Both the position numbers and the translations under genes were made by a program. Shown piece after piece: positions 35,150 to 44,793 of a stretch of 64,000 nt of DNA. This DNA is from Pedobacter sp. FW305-3-2-15-E-R2A2 (lineage in GTDB: Bacteria > Bacteroidota > Bacteroidia > Sphingobacteriales > Sphingobacteriaceae), in NCBI RefSeq assembly GCF_038446955.1, contig NZ_CP151803.1:3720001-3784000 (forward strand). Reading direction: 5' to 3'. How positions within the stretch are numbered: the stretch's first letter is position 1; each line of letters starts with the position of its first letter. The notes beneath the pieces were generated by a model, which worked only from the letters and a program-made list of their open reading frames with translations, was not told the DNA's origin and made no database searches.

Positions 35150-36226
35150 ATGAGCAATTTTGTACAATTAGAGATTGATGAAAGGAACAAATGGGTTTAT
35201 TTCAATAAATACAGGTGGGTAGCCCATGTCATCTACTGGATAGTGGTCTTGCTCGTCGGCACCTTCATGCCTGCAAAGGGACCGGTTACTTTTTCGCTGA
35301 TTTTTAACCACTTTTTTCTGGCAAATGTAATGATTGCCAGTTTCTTTTACCTTTACTGTCTGGTTCTGATTCCCTATTTCTTTAAACGGAATAAATACCT
35401 TCAATTCTGGTTGCTCGTCATTTTCGGCTTTCTGATCATTACTGCGGTGGATGTTTTTTTCGGCAGGGCTTTTGTCCATCTGAAAGATCCGGTAACGGCA
35501 GAAAAAGATCCCGGTTTTTTTGCGGGTTATATTGAAAATTTATATGGCTTCCTTTACAACTTTCTCTTTTTTGCCATCATGCTCTTTTTTATGGAGAAGA
35601 ACGAAGAAAACAGCACCTTAATGGAACTGGAAAAGGAAAAGAAAGAAATTGAACAGGTTAAGCTGGACTTTTTGAAAACCAATATCAGTCCGGATTTTAT
35701 CCTGAGGTCATTGCATCAGCTGAAAGAATCTGCGAAAATACCGGAAGAAAGTACACCGGAAGCAATTCTTACCTTTTCTGATCTCTTGAGATACCGCCTT
35801 TACAGAGGCCGGCAAACACAAACGCCTTTAAAAGAAGAATTGTCTGCGTTCTCTTCTTTTATTCATTTTATAAGCTTTGACCAGCAATTGAAAGTTGTAT
35901 TTAATGTCCAGGGGGATGCAGAAAATAAAAAGCTCGCTCCTCTTGCGCTCATCAATCTCCTGGAGCCTTTCTGTAAAGTCTCCAACCCGGAACCAGTAAT
36001 TCTGGAAATCATGTTGCTGATTGAAGCAGATGAATTGCTGATGGAGATGAATTATGCGGAGAATGCGACACCTCAACTGATTAGTGATCTTGAAGCTTAT
36101 AAAGAGAATTATGTGCAATTGTATGGTGATTCGGTGAAATTCGAATTTGATAGTACTCAAAATCGCGCATTTGGCATCAGGCTTTCCCTGCCCCTGTTTG
36201 ATGTGGCGCAGCGTGTCGAAAGTTGA
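35150..36226 (+). CDS. Degenerate LytS-type kinase homologue (pseudokinase)
   Basis: Paralogue of the preceding kinase with the same layout (358 residues, about four membrane helices, coiled coil at 150-172). The phospho-acceptor position holds Asp (NISPDFILRSLHQL, D182) where the neighbour has H182. The N box is EPFCKVS in place of ENAFKHG, and the Gly-rich box is missing altogether. It is intact and in frame, 3 bases after the active kinase. Probably a regulatory partner that dimerises with the active kinase; not a fresh pseudogene, because the frame is clean over its full length. Confidence 0.85.
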   Translation: MSNFVQLEIDERNKWVYFNKYRWVAHVIYWIVVLLVGTFMPAKGPVTFSLIFNHFFLANVMIASFFYLYCLVLIPYFFKRNKYLQFWLLVIFGFLIITAVDVFFGRAFVHLKDPVTAEKDPGFFAGYIENLYGFLYNFLFFAIMLFFMEKNEENSTLMELEKEKKEIEQVKLDFLKTNISPDFILRSLHQLKESAKIPEESTPEAILTFSDLLRYRLYRGRQTQTPLKEELSAFSSFIHFISFDQQLKVVFNVQGDAENKKLAPLALINLLEPFCKVSNPEPVILEIMLLIEADELLMEMNYAENATPQLISDLEAYKENYVQLYGDSVKFEFDSTQNRAFGIRLSLPLFDVAQRVES

Positions 36227-36370
36227 TCATAATCCAGCATTTTATTCAAATCCAATAGACATCTTCCGGGGTATCTAGACCGACAATGGGAATTTCAGTT
36301 TCTATCATGGGGTCGAAATGCGTTTTATTTCCGTTATAACTTTAATCGTTATTACACCGTCCTTAATAGG

Positions 36371-36412
36371 TAGTTGATAGGTCAATCATTCGTCTAATTG
36401 ACCTGTTAACTA
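36371..36412. promoter_or_regulatory. Two-part inverted repeat in the 299-base gap before the DUF6266 gene
   Basis: AGGTCAAT pairs with ATTGACCT (36379-36404), and outside a 3-base mismatch TAGTT pairs with AACTA. It may be a terminator of the kinase operon or a control element of the DUF6266 gene. The rest of the gap (36227-36525) is AT-rich and holds no open frame that I can support. Confidence 0.4.
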
Positions 36413-36525
36413 TGTATTTAAACCTTAGCAATAGTTAATTTTATTTATTTTCATATTAATAGTATATGAAAAACATTTCGTAACTTGTTATCACTGAGTT
36501 TAATTGATTAATTAATGACACAGAT

Positions 36526-37581
36526 ATGGGAAAATTAATAAATGGCATATTTGGTGGATTCCATGGCAGAATCGGCAACCTGGTGGGTTATACCTTAAAA
36601 GGTAAATATATCGTCAGAAAAATAGGTAAAAGTGCGAAACCGCTTACACCAGGCAGGAAATCGAACTGTCAAAAGATGACCGTCGTAAATGAGATCCTGA
36701 GCCCTTCCCTTCCTGTTATCCGGACAGGTTTCCGTCTTGCAGTGGCCGGAACAGACAAAAATGAGTACAATGAAGCGGTTTCTTATAATAAAAAGAACGC
36801 CATTCAGGGAGAATACCCAAACATCAGCCTGGATTATACCAAGGTACTGGTGAGCATGGGAGATCTTCCAATGGCCGTTAATCCGGTCATTAACCAGACC
36901 TCAAAACCGGATGAAATCGAATTTAACTGGGAAGTCGCGGCTGATTTGTCTATTCAACGTTATAACGACCGTGCAATGCTGATGGTTTATTTTCCTGAGT
37001 TAAAACTCACCTTTTATCATCTGAGCGGATCAAAAAGAGTGGAAGGAAAAGACATACTTCGTATCGATTCAGATTACGCTGGAGAACGTATGGAGGCGTA
37101 TATCTCTTTTATCAAAGACGACGGGCAAAGGGTCTCCAACAGCGTATACGCAGGTTCTTTGAATTTAGACCGCAAGACGCAAATTTCAGCTCAGGCCAAT
37201 GCAGAAATTGAAAATATTCCTGGATTTGTTCAGGAACTACAGGATAAACTTACCCAAAAGGTAGCCGAAGGTTGTGAGCTTAGGCTTAGTCAGCATGACA
37301 CCCGTATTGCGGAACTTAGAATCAACCCCTCTCCTGTCGAACAACAAGATATAAAAGCACCTTTATCATCAACCCTGTCTCTTTTATTTGAAAAAGCAAA
37401 AGTTAACCGCATGATCGTGAATATAAGCACTGATAATCAGGGGACAATCAGCTTATTGAAGCAAATGGGTTTTAGAAAAGAAGGCCGTTTTATTGAAAAT
37501 CGTTTTCTGAATGGTAAATGGGTTAATGAGTATCAGTTTGCGATATTGAAATCAGAATGGGAGCTCAGAAGATCTTCATGA
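36526..37581 (+). CDS. DUF6266 protein fused to the C-terminal half of a GNAT domain
   Basis: Residues 1-215 match DUF6266 (MGKLINGIFGGFHGRIGNLV, then GKSAKPLTPGR), a Bacteroidota family of unknown function that normally ends at about 210 residues. Residues 216-280 are a helical linker. Residues 283-347 read like the second half of a RimJ/RimL-type acetyltransferase: LSLLFEKAKVNRMIVNIS, DNQGTISLLKQMGFRKEGRF, then NGKWVNEYQFAILKSEWEL. The acetyl-CoA P-loop half of GNAT (motif A, Q/RxxGxG/A) is absent, so catalysis is unlikely from this half alone. It stands alone after a 299-base gap. Confidence 0.75.
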   Translation: MGKLINGIFGGFHGRIGNLVGYTLKGKYIVRKIGKSAKPLTPGRKSNCQKMTVVNEILSPSLPVIRTGFRLAVAGTDKNEYNEAVSYNKKNAIQGEYPNISLDYTKVLVSMGDLPMAVNPVINQTSKPDEIEFNWEVAADLSIQRYNDRAMLMVYFPELKLTFYHLSGSKRVEGKDILRIDSDYAGERMEAYISFIKDDGQRVSNSVYAGSLNLDRKTQISAQANAEIENIPGFVQELQDKLTQKVAEGCELRLSQHDTRIAELRINPSPVEQQDIKAPLSSTLSLLFEKAKVNRMIVNISTDNQGTISLLKQMGFRKEGRFIENRFLNGKWVNEYQFAILKSEWELRRSS

Positions 37582-37643
37582 TTTATTCGGGTTGAAATTG
37601 CTATAGATTTATATTCGTACGTTGGGCTTCAATAAAAAGGTAT

Positions 37644-37868
37644 TTATGTATCTGGAAATCTGCCGGAATTGATATTGTCTATTCTGATCAATACAATTCC
37701 GAAACCATGATTCCCTGAAGTCGTCACATTCAGCACCTCTCCTTTAACAAAGAAATTATTATGTAATATCCTATTTCGGACTTCATTTTCCACTTTACCT
37801 GATTGATATGACCGGTAAATCAGGGTAAAAAAAACAATGATAAATACGCCCCTAAATAGATATTTCAA
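37644..37868 (-). CDS. Possible small membrane protein or gene fragment
   Basis: A 74-residue frame with one N-terminal hydrophobic helix (YLFRGVFIIVFFTLIY) and a basic/polar part with GNHGFGIVLIRID. The only start is TTG at 37868, directly after an in-frame TAA, and no ATG exists in the frame. It lies 5 bases downstream of the long TPR gene on the same strand. The C-terminus ends abruptly at SGRFPDT. It may be the truncated end product of a longer gene. Low certainty that it is expressed. Confidence 0.35.
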   Translation of the reverse strand: MKYLFRGVFIIVFFTLIYRSYQSGKVENEVRNRILHNNFFVKGEVLNVTTSGNHGFGIVLIRIDNINSGRFPDT

Positions 37869-37873
37869 TTATA

Positions 37874-40150
37874 TTAACTTTTAAAAAATGAAAACAGGCC
37901 ACTCTTCCACTCCTTTTTCCGCTTCAATGCTTCTTCATTATCAGGATAAGATTCCAGGATATTATTAATATTCTCCATTGCTTCTCCTTTTAACTTAATC
38001 GCATGTAAGGCATCTGCGTATTGCAGCTTAACCTTTACCAGATCGTCATCCCATCCCCAGTTACTGTCAATATAACACCTGATTGCCTTATAAGCCGTAT
38101 CAACACACAAGTCCCACTGTTTAAGCATATAATGACTTTCTGCGAGTTGAAGGAAGTTTCTGCAGGATTCACTTTGATCGTCATCAGGATAAACAGTTTC
38201 CAGCAAATCAACCAAAGGATTGAAATCAGTAATCGCTTCCGCATAGTTGCCCAGAAACATTTGTGAGCGACCACGCATATAATGGATCTTACATAAGGAT
38301 TCCGGTTGTATAGCCTCTTTCTTCACCATTTGATAGTTGTTTGCACAGGCAATACATTGCGGGTAATCTTTTAGCTGATAATATTCCTGCATGAGCATAT
38401 ACCAGGCGGTATTGTCGTCGGGATTCTTAACGAGTTCTTCCTGCCATGTTTTAATAGCGTCTTCAGTGTTTCCCTGGTTTAGCAAGTCATATCTCGTGTT
38501 CTGAACAACGATATACTTTTCATTGAGTTCAAACAATTGTTCTTCTGTCAAATTCCCTTGATTAGCGACCATATAACCATCATAATCCGTTGTGATCTGG
38601 TCTAACAGTTCACGCGCCTCCTCTATTCTCCCCAGCTGATAAGTCATTTGCAAGACCTCTCCCCTGATTTCCAGATAATTGGAGAAATACATGTAGTTTT
38701 CAAAGTAATAAGAACTCGCGATGCCAAAAACATCAATTGCTTCTTCAAATCGTCCTAACTTTTTCAATGCATTACCCCAGCTGCTGAGCTGCTCCCAGAA
38801 TGGAGATAAAGAATAGCCAAGCGTATGCACCTCGACTGCGCGTTCAAACTCCCCCATTTCGGTTAATGCGATGCCATAGTTGTTTGAACATTTTGCAAAA
38901 GCATGCACTTGATTTTCTGCGGTTTCTGTTGCAATCGGGATGTTGTTATAGAAGTAATTATAAAATCCATTGTAAGAGATTTCATACAATTTAGTTCTGA
39001 TCTTTAATAGCTCCGGGGCTAATGATGCGTTTGAAATCTCAGTTTCAGTCAGGTAATAGAAGTCAACTGCAGCATTGTAAAAGGCTTCCGGGTTATCTTC
39101 AGGCCATCTTTCCACCTTTGGCAGTTGCCCTGTTAAATGATAACCAGCTTCGATATACCTGCGAATTCCTGGCGCCATGCCTCCCAGTTCCAGGCTTCTT
39201 TTTAAATAAGGAAAGGCTTTTTCGTAGTTCTTTCTGTCAAACCAGAATGTACCGGCAAAGTGATGCGGAACGTGCCATTCCGGATATAAATCAATATATT
39301 TTTTTGCCAGACTCAGCGTTTCTCCATCATCCGTCAGGACTTCAGAATAGATGCGCAGCGCGAGTAATAGCGCATATACCAATCCCTTATCCAATTGATT
39401 GCTGAGGTTGAGTTCAGCTATTCTTTGATAAAGATCCAGTAACTCTTGTTGGGAGTCGTCATCACCATATTTAATCGCCATTAGTGCGGCCTCTCCCGCG
39501 ATCTCAAATTTCTCCTGATCTAAAGCAAGATTGGCGATGTTGCAGTTGATAAGCGCATAATTGAAAGCATGCGTTTTTCCCTGATTAAAAGTCTCAAATA
39601 CTTTTTGAGCATCCTTTTTATGCCAGAGATAAATTTCTGCTTTTTCAAAATAAAGTGGGCTTAATTCCTGATCAAGCTGACTTCTGTTGTCATGATATAA
39701 ATCCTGGTAATAAGTAATCATCAGGTCCAGATCTTCTATAACAAGATCTATATGACCAAGACTGAAGTTCACTTTCCTGCGATATTGTAAAGCTTTTACA
39801 CGAACAGCTTCATCGTTTGAAAGGACAAGAATGTCGCAGTAAACTTTTGCTTCCGGTAAGTTTATATGGATGATAAAAGCATTGATGTATACCGCGTACA
39901 ACATGGCTACTTCTTCGGTAGGGTTTAATTGCAGCAGGTATTCAAAGCTGTTATAGGCGGTTGTAAACAAAGAATAATCGACTTCATTTTGTTCCGCACC
40001 AGCGCTCGCGATTTCATATTCGCATTTAGCTTTGAGCAATAAAGCCGGGAGGTGATCGTGATTAAAAAGAAGGAAAGTGCTTAGGGATTCAAGGCAGGCA
40101 GAAAATTTGCCTTGTTTATAAAGGGATTCGAAATCTTGCAAGGTTGACAT
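37874..40150 (-). CDS. Large TPR-repeat protein
   Basis: 758 residues, cytosolic (no signal peptide), made almost entirely of tetratricopeptide helices. Clear units include YFEKAEIYLWHKKDAQKVFE, NYGIALTEMGEFERAVEVHTLGY, SWGNALKKLGRFEEAIDVFG, AWYMLMQEYYQLKDY and HYMRGRSQMFLGNYAEAITDF. The C-terminus ends GLFSFFKS. Probably a scaffold; no enzymatic domain is visible. It is divergent from the serine hydrolase at 40257, and the small TTG frame at 37644 lies immediately downstream. Confidence 0.82.
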   Translation of the reverse strand: MSTLQDFESLYKQGKFSACLESLSTFLLFNHDHLPALLLKAKCEYEIASAGAEQNEVDYSLFTTAYNSFEYLLQLNPTEEVAMLYAVYINAFIIHINLPEAKVYCDILVLSNDEAVRVKALQYRRKVNFSLGHIDLVIEDLDLMITYYQDLYHDNRSQLDQELSPLYFEKAEIYLWHKKDAQKVFETFNQGKTHAFNYALINCNIANLALDQEKFEIAGEAALMAIKYGDDDSQQELLDLYQRIAELNLSNQLDKGLVYALLLALRIYSEVLTDDGETLSLAKKYIDLYPEWHVPHHFAGTFWFDRKNYEKAFPYLKRSLELGGMAPGIRRYIEAGYHLTGQLPKVERWPEDNPEAFYNAAVDFYYLTETEISNASLAPELLKIRTKLYEISYNGFYNYFYNNIPIATETAENQVHAFAKCSNNYGIALTEMGEFERAVEVHTLGYSLSPFWEQLSSWGNALKKLGRFEEAIDVFGIASSYYFENYMYFSNYLEIRGEVLQMTYQLGRIEEARELLDQITTDYDGYMVANQGNLTEEQLFELNEKYIVVQNTRYDLLNQGNTEDAIKTWQEELVKNPDDNTAWYMLMQEYYQLKDYPQCIACANNYQMVKKEAIQPESLCKIHYMRGRSQMFLGNYAEAITDFNPLVDLLETVYPDDDQSESCRNFLQLAESHYMLKQWDLCVDTAYKAIRCYIDSNWGWDDDLVKVKLQYADALHAIKLKGEAMENINNILESYPDNEEALKRKKEWKSGLFSFFKS

Positions 40151-40256
40151 GGGAATAAATAGCTATACTTAAATTACAAAAGTCTATAAAAGAAATTGAA
40201 ATTTCATGCAACTTAATACATTAATCTTCGTCTCATGGTTACAATAAACCAATCCA

Positions 40257-41324
40257 ATGAAGAAAATTATAAATAGCCTGCTACTTTTTGCCATTAGCCA
40301 TTTTGCATTCGGACAGACACCAAAGATCCATCAATTGGTGGAAAACTATGCTGCACTGCACCAGTTTAACGGAACCGTACTCGTTCAAAAAGATTCAAAA
40401 ATAATCTATCACAAAAGTTTTGGTGTTGCCGAACGTTCATTCAATTCGCCAATTACCAACGACACGAAATATCCGGTTTGCTCTATCACAAAGACGTTTA
40501 CAGCAGTTTTAATGCTTCAGCTCGTTGAGCAGGGGAAAATCGACCTGAATAAAAAAATACTTGACTATCTGCCCGAATATCAGGGAGAAGCCGGGCCGAA
40601 AGTATCCCTGCATCAGCTGTTGAACCATACTTCAGGAATGAAAAATACAGATACCGCTAAAGACGAAAATTTTTTAAAATATGGAATTGGGTTTTATCAC
40701 AAACCATATCAGCTAAAAGAGATTGTAGCGAATTTTTGTTCCAATCCACTGCTGAACGAGCCAGGAACAAAATTCGATTACAATAACGGGGAGTATATGA
40801 TTTTGGGCCGGATTTTGGAGGTGATGTATCAAATGAGCTATGAGCAAGTCCTGAATCAGCAAATTCTTATTCCATTGGGAATGCAGAACTCAGGCCTGCT
40901 CTCCCATTATAAATTGATAAAAAATCTTGCTACGCCTTATTATAAGGATAAGAATCTCGATCATTTGATTCCAAATATTCCGATCTATATGGAAGATTTC
41001 TCTGCTGCAGGAGCGATGTATTCCTGTACATCTGATCTGATCAAATTCAATAATGCTCTTTTTGCCTTTAAGATCTTAAAAAAAGAGCGCCTGGATCAGC
41101 TTTTAAAACCCGGACTGGATGATTACGGATATAGTGCCTGGATCCGCGATACCAAAGGCGAAAACGCCAAGTACAAACGAATGGAACGGTATGGCAGAAT
41201 CGCCGGTGCAAATGGCGTTTGGTTTCATTATTTGAACAATGACCTCAGCATTATCATATTGTCGAATACCAATCTCACAGACCTCGGTGATTATGCATTC
41301 ACAATTGGGAAAGGAATATTTTAA
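40257..41324 (+). CDS. Secreted serine hydrolase, class C beta-lactamase fold
   Basis: A signal peptide (ending FAFGQ, about residue 20) is followed by a beta-lactamase/D-aminopeptidase-type domain. The nucleophile motif SxxK is S76-I-T-K79 and the YxN motif appears as DYNNGEYM. The family HTSGM block follows LLNHTSGMKN. Length of 355 fits single-domain ABH/penicillin-binding-like esterases. Known relatives are peptidases, esterases or lactamases, so the substrate is open. A second member lies at 48211. Confidence 0.86.
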   Translation: MKKIINSLLLFAISHFAFGQTPKIHQLVENYAALHQFNGTVLVQKDSKIIYHKSFGVAERSFNSPITNDTKYPVCSITKTFTAVLMLQLVEQGKIDLNKKILDYLPEYQGEAGPKVSLHQLLNHTSGMKNTDTAKDENFLKYGIGFYHKPYQLKEIVANFCSNPLLNEPGTKFDYNNGEYMILGRILEVMYQMSYEQVLNQQILIPLGMQNSGLLSHYKLIKNLATPYYKDKNLDHLIPNIPIYMEDFSAAGAMYSCTSDLIKFNNALFAFKILKKERLDQLLKPGLDDYGYSAWIRDTKGENAKYKRMERYGRIAGANGVWFHYLNNDLSIIILSNTNLTDLGDYAFTIGKGIF

Positions 41325-41517
41325 TGATCTCTTTGGTCTAAAAAACAGGTCTCTTCAGATAGGTCATGTTGATCTGGTTTCAATTCGATATTTTGAACTA
41401 CCCGGCAACGGCCTCGACGACAGGTTATTTTTTATACAGGGCAGCAAACCATTTGAGGGCAGACCTGTTGTCTCATCAAGACCTTAGAGAAACAATCCTG
41501 ATAAAAATATTTGACCT

Positions 41518-41994
41518 ATGAATAATCAAACTTATGAACTAATCAATGCCTCCCGGGTTGGAAACCTTGATCAGATTGCCATTTTACTGGAGCACAATAT
41601 CAATGTAAACGAGCAGGACGAAAAAGGTTATACTCCCTTAATCATCGCAGCATATAATAACCAGTACCACGCTGTAAAAGCATTATTGGAGGCTGGTGCT
41701 GATGTCAATGCTAAAGACCTGGGCGGCAATACAGCTTTGATGGGCGTTGCATTTAAAGGCTATCCTGACATTGCAGAATTGCTCATCACCAATAACGCAG
41801 ACCTGAACCTTCAGCATGGTAACGGAGGTACAGCACTGATGTTTGCAGCGATGTTTGGAAGGAATGAGCTCCTAAAGCTGCTTTTGAAGTATGGAGCGGA
41901 CAAAACCTTACTGGACTCAAGAGGCCTTTCTGTTTTTGACCTCGCCGCCCAGCAGGGAAATGAAGCCGCGATTGAAATATTGGAACAGCATTAA
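41518..41994 (+). CDS. Ankyrin-repeat protein
   Basis: 158 residues with four ankyrin repeats: GYTPLIIAAYNNQYHAVKAL, GNTALMGVAFKGYPDIAELL, GGTALMFAAMFGRNELLKLL and a final degenerate one. No signal peptide is present. Small ankyrin proteins next to catalase genes are known in other bacteria (for example ankB beside katB in Pseudomonas), and here the large catalase lies 580 bases on, although on the other strand. A role in supporting the catalase is inferred from that context only. Confidence 0.85.
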   Translation: MNNQTYELINASRVGNLDQIAILLEHNINVNEQDEKGYTPLIIAAYNNQYHAVKALLEAGADVNAKDLGGNTALMGVAFKGYPDIAELLITNNADLNLQHGNGGTALMFAAMFGRNELLKLLLKYGADKTLLDSRGLSVFDLAAQQGNEAAIEILEQH

Positions 41995-42058
41995 TAAAAG
42001 AATATCAAAACCTTTCTGTTGAACGCCTTGTTATTTAAATACATCAACACTTATTAAC

Positions 42059-42517
42059 ATGGAAAACAACACAGTAAACATCGAAATCCTTAACGACCTC
42101 ATTGAGATTAATAACGACAGAATCGCCGGATACCAAAAAGCATCCGAAGAGCTGAAGCCGGAAGACAATGATCTTAAGTCCCTGTTCGCGGAAATGATTG
42201 TGCTTAGTCAGAATAATAAATCGGCTTTAACTAAAGAAGTCCAGGTTTTGGGCGCTGAACCTGAAACAGGAACCACCAATTCAGGCAAAATCTATCGGGC
42301 ATGGATGGACATTAAAGCTGTATTTACTGGTCATGATCGTGAAACCGTATTGGAAAATTGCGAGTTTGGAGAGGATGCAGCTAAGCGTGCTTACAAAATG
42401 GCGGTTGAAACGGAAGGCTTATCGGCCCATTTGTTATCACTAGTCTCCAGTCAGCAAAACGCTCAAAAAGCAGCGCATGATCAAATTAAGGCAATTAGAG
42501 ATCAGGTGGCTAAATAA
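42059..42517 (+). CDS. DUF2383 four-helix-bundle stress protein (PA2169 family)
   Basis: 152 residues, all helical, with the family layout of two helix pairs: IEILNDLIEINNDRIAGYQKA at the start and EFGEDAAKRAYKMAVE in the third helix. The fold is ferritin-like, but the metal-binding Glu/His pattern of true ferritins is not obvious. It is 64 bases downstream of the ankyrin gene. It converges with katE across a shared terminator. Role in stress survival is inferred from the neighbours. Confidence 0.82.
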   Translation: MENNTVNIEILNDLIEINNDRIAGYQKASEELKPEDNDLKSLFAEMIVLSQNNKSALTKEVQVLGAEPETGTTNSGKIYRAWMDIKAVFTGHDRETVLENCEFGEDAAKRAYKMAVETEGLSAHLLSLVSSQQNAQKAAHDQIKAIRDQVAK

Positions 42518-42530
42518 TGGAATTTATTGC

Positions 42531-42568
42531 TAAAAAAACCGTATCACGACATGTGATACGGTTTTTTT
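42531..42568. terminator. Bidirectional terminator between the DUF2383 gene and katE
   Basis: AACCGTATCAC pairs with GTGATACGGTT around a 5-base loop, with a run of A before and seven T after. The symmetry lets it serve both convergent genes. Confidence 0.92.
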
Positions 42569-42572
42569 GGGT

Positions 42573-44714
42573 TTAGGCGGGAATCTTGCCAGATTTCTCC
42601 CGTTCCCAAAATCGGTGTTGTCTGATCGCCATTTCAAAATCTTTGGCCGTTTTATTTAATAATAAACCCTGTTGAGCAGCATTTTTATCCTGCTCAGGAA
42701 CTTTTGAATGCGCGATTAACTCAAGTCCTTCTGCGTTTGCTGCAATGGCTTTACAATGTCTGAAAGCCTCTTCCACAAAGTGAATGGCGTCTGGTTCTGC
42801 AACTAAAGCATTTACAGATTTACCTCCTCCAGGAACGTAGACCGCGTCAAATAAAACAGATGCGGTAGTCAGGAAAGTAAAGTCCACTTTAATGCGTTTT
42901 CCTGAGTCATCCTGAATGTGACCATTATGAGTGGCTACGATTTTTGTCAGTGCACCGGCAGCTTCCAGGACTTTTTTATAATCATTCAGTTGAGTCCCAT
43001 TAACGCCGTCTGTAGCCAGAATCGCAATCTTCCTGCTCTTAATCGTATCTTTCAAAGTATCTTTCATGCTCAAAGCAGCACTCGATTTCAAGCTGCTCTT
43101 TTTCATTACTGGTTCATATTTTTGCTGATCGCCATCGGCCGGAACTCCATGATTAACGGGTTTCTGTGGGCCGGATGGTGTTTCTAACCCCAGTCCATCT
43201 GCGACCCGTTTGGCAAGCCCGGCATCAACCTGTGTTAAAATTCCAACCATACGTTTCCTGATCTCTTCGATTTCCACTTTCCCCAGTTCAAACCTGAAAG
43301 CATCTACAATGTGGTTTTTTTCCACTTCCGACTGACTGTTAAAGAAAAGGCTGGCCTGACTAAAATGATCAAAAAAACTATCACTGCGTGCTCTGACCTT
43401 TTTAGCATCGATCCTTTCCTGATAGGAGCTGAAACCACCTTCAGAAACTTTAGCTTGTAAAGGAGCGTTTGCATTGATGCTGTTCGGCTGATAGCTGGTC
43501 CGTTCTGCATTGATCGTCTGTCTCATATGGCCGTCTCTTTGATTGTTATGAACCGGAGATATCGGCCTGTTGATCGGTATTTCATGAAAATTCGGTCCAC
43601 CAAGTCGGGAAAGCTGCGTATCCGTATAAGAAAAAAGACGGCCTTGCAATAGTGGATCATTGCTGAAATCTATTCCGGGTACAATATGGCCGGGATGAAA
43701 AGCCACTTGTTCTGTTTCTGCAAAGAAATTATCCGGATTTCTGTTGAGCGTCATTTTTCCTATTCGCTGAACGGGAACCAGTTCTTCCGGAACCAATTTA
43801 GTCGGGTCCAGTAAATCGAAATCAAATTTGTGCTCATCTTCCTCGGGAATCACCTGGATGCCCAGCTCCCACTCGGGGAAAGCACCGCTTTCTATGGCTT
43901 CCCAGAGATCACGACGGTGGAAATCGGGGTCATTTCCTGAAATTTTCAAGGCCTCATTCCATGCTACCGAATGCACGCCTAATAATGGTTTCCAATGAAA
44001 TTTGACAAAATGGGATTTTCCGGCTTCATTGATCAGGCGAAACGTATGAACGCCAAAGCCTTCCATCATTCTATAACTGCGCGGAATGGCCCTGTCGGAC
44101 ATTAACCATAGGATCATATGCGTAGATTCCGGCATCAGGGAAATGAAATCCCAAAAGGTATCATGGGCGGATGCAGCCTGTGGCATTTCATGGTTAGGTT
44201 CTGGTTTAACGGCATGAATAAGGTCTGGAAATTTAATGGCATCCTGAATGAAAAAGATGGGCATATTGTTACCAACAAAGTCATAGATACCTTCCTGAGT
44301 ATAAAACTTAACAGAAAAACCCCTTACGTCCCGGGCAAGATCAGTGGAGCCTCTGGAGCCGGCAACAGTAGAAAACCTGACAAAAACCGGTGTCTTTATA
44401 GTGGTGTCATTTAAAAATCCTGCTTTGGTATATTTAGACTGTGGCTGATACAATTCAAATATACCATGAGCTCCGGAGCCTCGTGCATGTACAATGCGCT
44501 CAGGAATTCGTTCATGATCAAAATGGGTGATTTTTTCCCTGAGGATAAAATCTTCAAGCAAGGTGGCGCCACGCTCCCCTGCTTTCAGCGAGTTCTGATC
44601 GTCATTAATTTTTAAACCCTGATTTGTCGTCAGTAGTTTGCCTGTTCCATCAGTAGTATCCGGTAACAGGTCTTCTTTTTTTGATGTTTCTTTTGGTGCT
44701 TTATTTTTTTTCAT
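42573..44714 (-). CDS. katE: Large-subunit catalase (HPII type)
   Basis: Dismutates hydrogen peroxide; cytosolic tetramer. The catalytic His is in [15 protein letters not shown], the distal Asn in [19 protein letters not shown] and the haem ligand Tyr in [17 protein letters not shown]. The 713-residue length and the C-terminal flavodoxin/class I amidotransferase-like domain (about 560-690, with [12 protein letters not shown] and [10 protein letters not shown]) define the large clade-II form. The N-terminus is Lys-rich. It lies 79 bases downstream of the DUF892 gene on the same strand, separated by a terminator. Confidence 0.95.
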   Translation of the reverse strand: MKKNKAPKETSKKEDLLPDTTDGTGKLLTTNQGLKINDDQNSLKAGERGATLLEDFILREKITHFDHERIPERIVHARGSGAHGIFELYQPQSKYTKAGFLNDTTIKTPVFVRFSTVAGSRGSTDLARDVRGFSVKFYTQEGIYDFVGNNMPIFFIQDAIKFPDLIHAVKPEPNHEMPQAASAHDTFWDFISLMPESTHMILWLMSDRAIPRSYRMMEGFGVHTFRLINEAGKSHFVKFHWKPLLGVHSVAWNEALKISGNDPDFHRRDLWEAIESGAFPEWELGIQVIPEEDEHKFDFDLLDPTKLVPEELVPVQRIGKMTLNRNPDNFFAETEQVAFHPGHIVPGIDFSNDPLLQGRLFSYTDTQLSRLGGPNFHEIPINRPISPVHNNQRDGHMRQTINAERTSYQPNSINANAPLQAKVSEGGFSSYQERIDAKKVRARSDSFFDHFSQASLFFNSQSEVEKNHIVDAFRFELGKVEIEEIRKRMVGILTQVDAGLAKRVADGLGLETPSGPQKPVNHGVPADGDQQKYEPVMKKSSLKSSAALSMKDTLKDTIKSRKIAILATDGVNGTQLNDYKKVLEAAGALTKIVATHNGHIQDDSGKRIKVDFTFLTTASVLFDAVYVPGGGKSVNALVAEPDAIHFVEEAFRHCKAIAANAEGLELIAHSKVPEQDKNAAQQGLLLNKTAKDFEMAIRQHRFWEREKSGKIPA

Positions 44715-44750
44715 AGCGAGGTGGAATCAAATAGGCATAGGTGTAAACTG

Positions 44751-44777
44751 AAAAAGGCCCGGATGATTCATCCGGGC
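44751..44777 (-). terminator. Terminator of the DUF892 gene
   Basis: GCCCGGATG pairs with CATCCGGGC (44757-44777) around a 3-base loop, followed on the minus strand by CTTTTTC. It separates the DUF892 gene from katE. Confidence 0.87.
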
Positions 44778-44793
44778 GCGTAATTGCTGGAAA

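Noticed and set aside
37644..37868. Treating the TTG-started 74-residue frame as a confident gene
   Set aside because: There is no ATG, a stop directly precedes the TTG, and the end looks truncated; kept only as a low-confidence entry.
41239..41487. 82-codon plus-strand frame after the serine hydrolase
   Set aside because: It begins inside the hydrolase gene in another frame, has no family features and no start context of its own.
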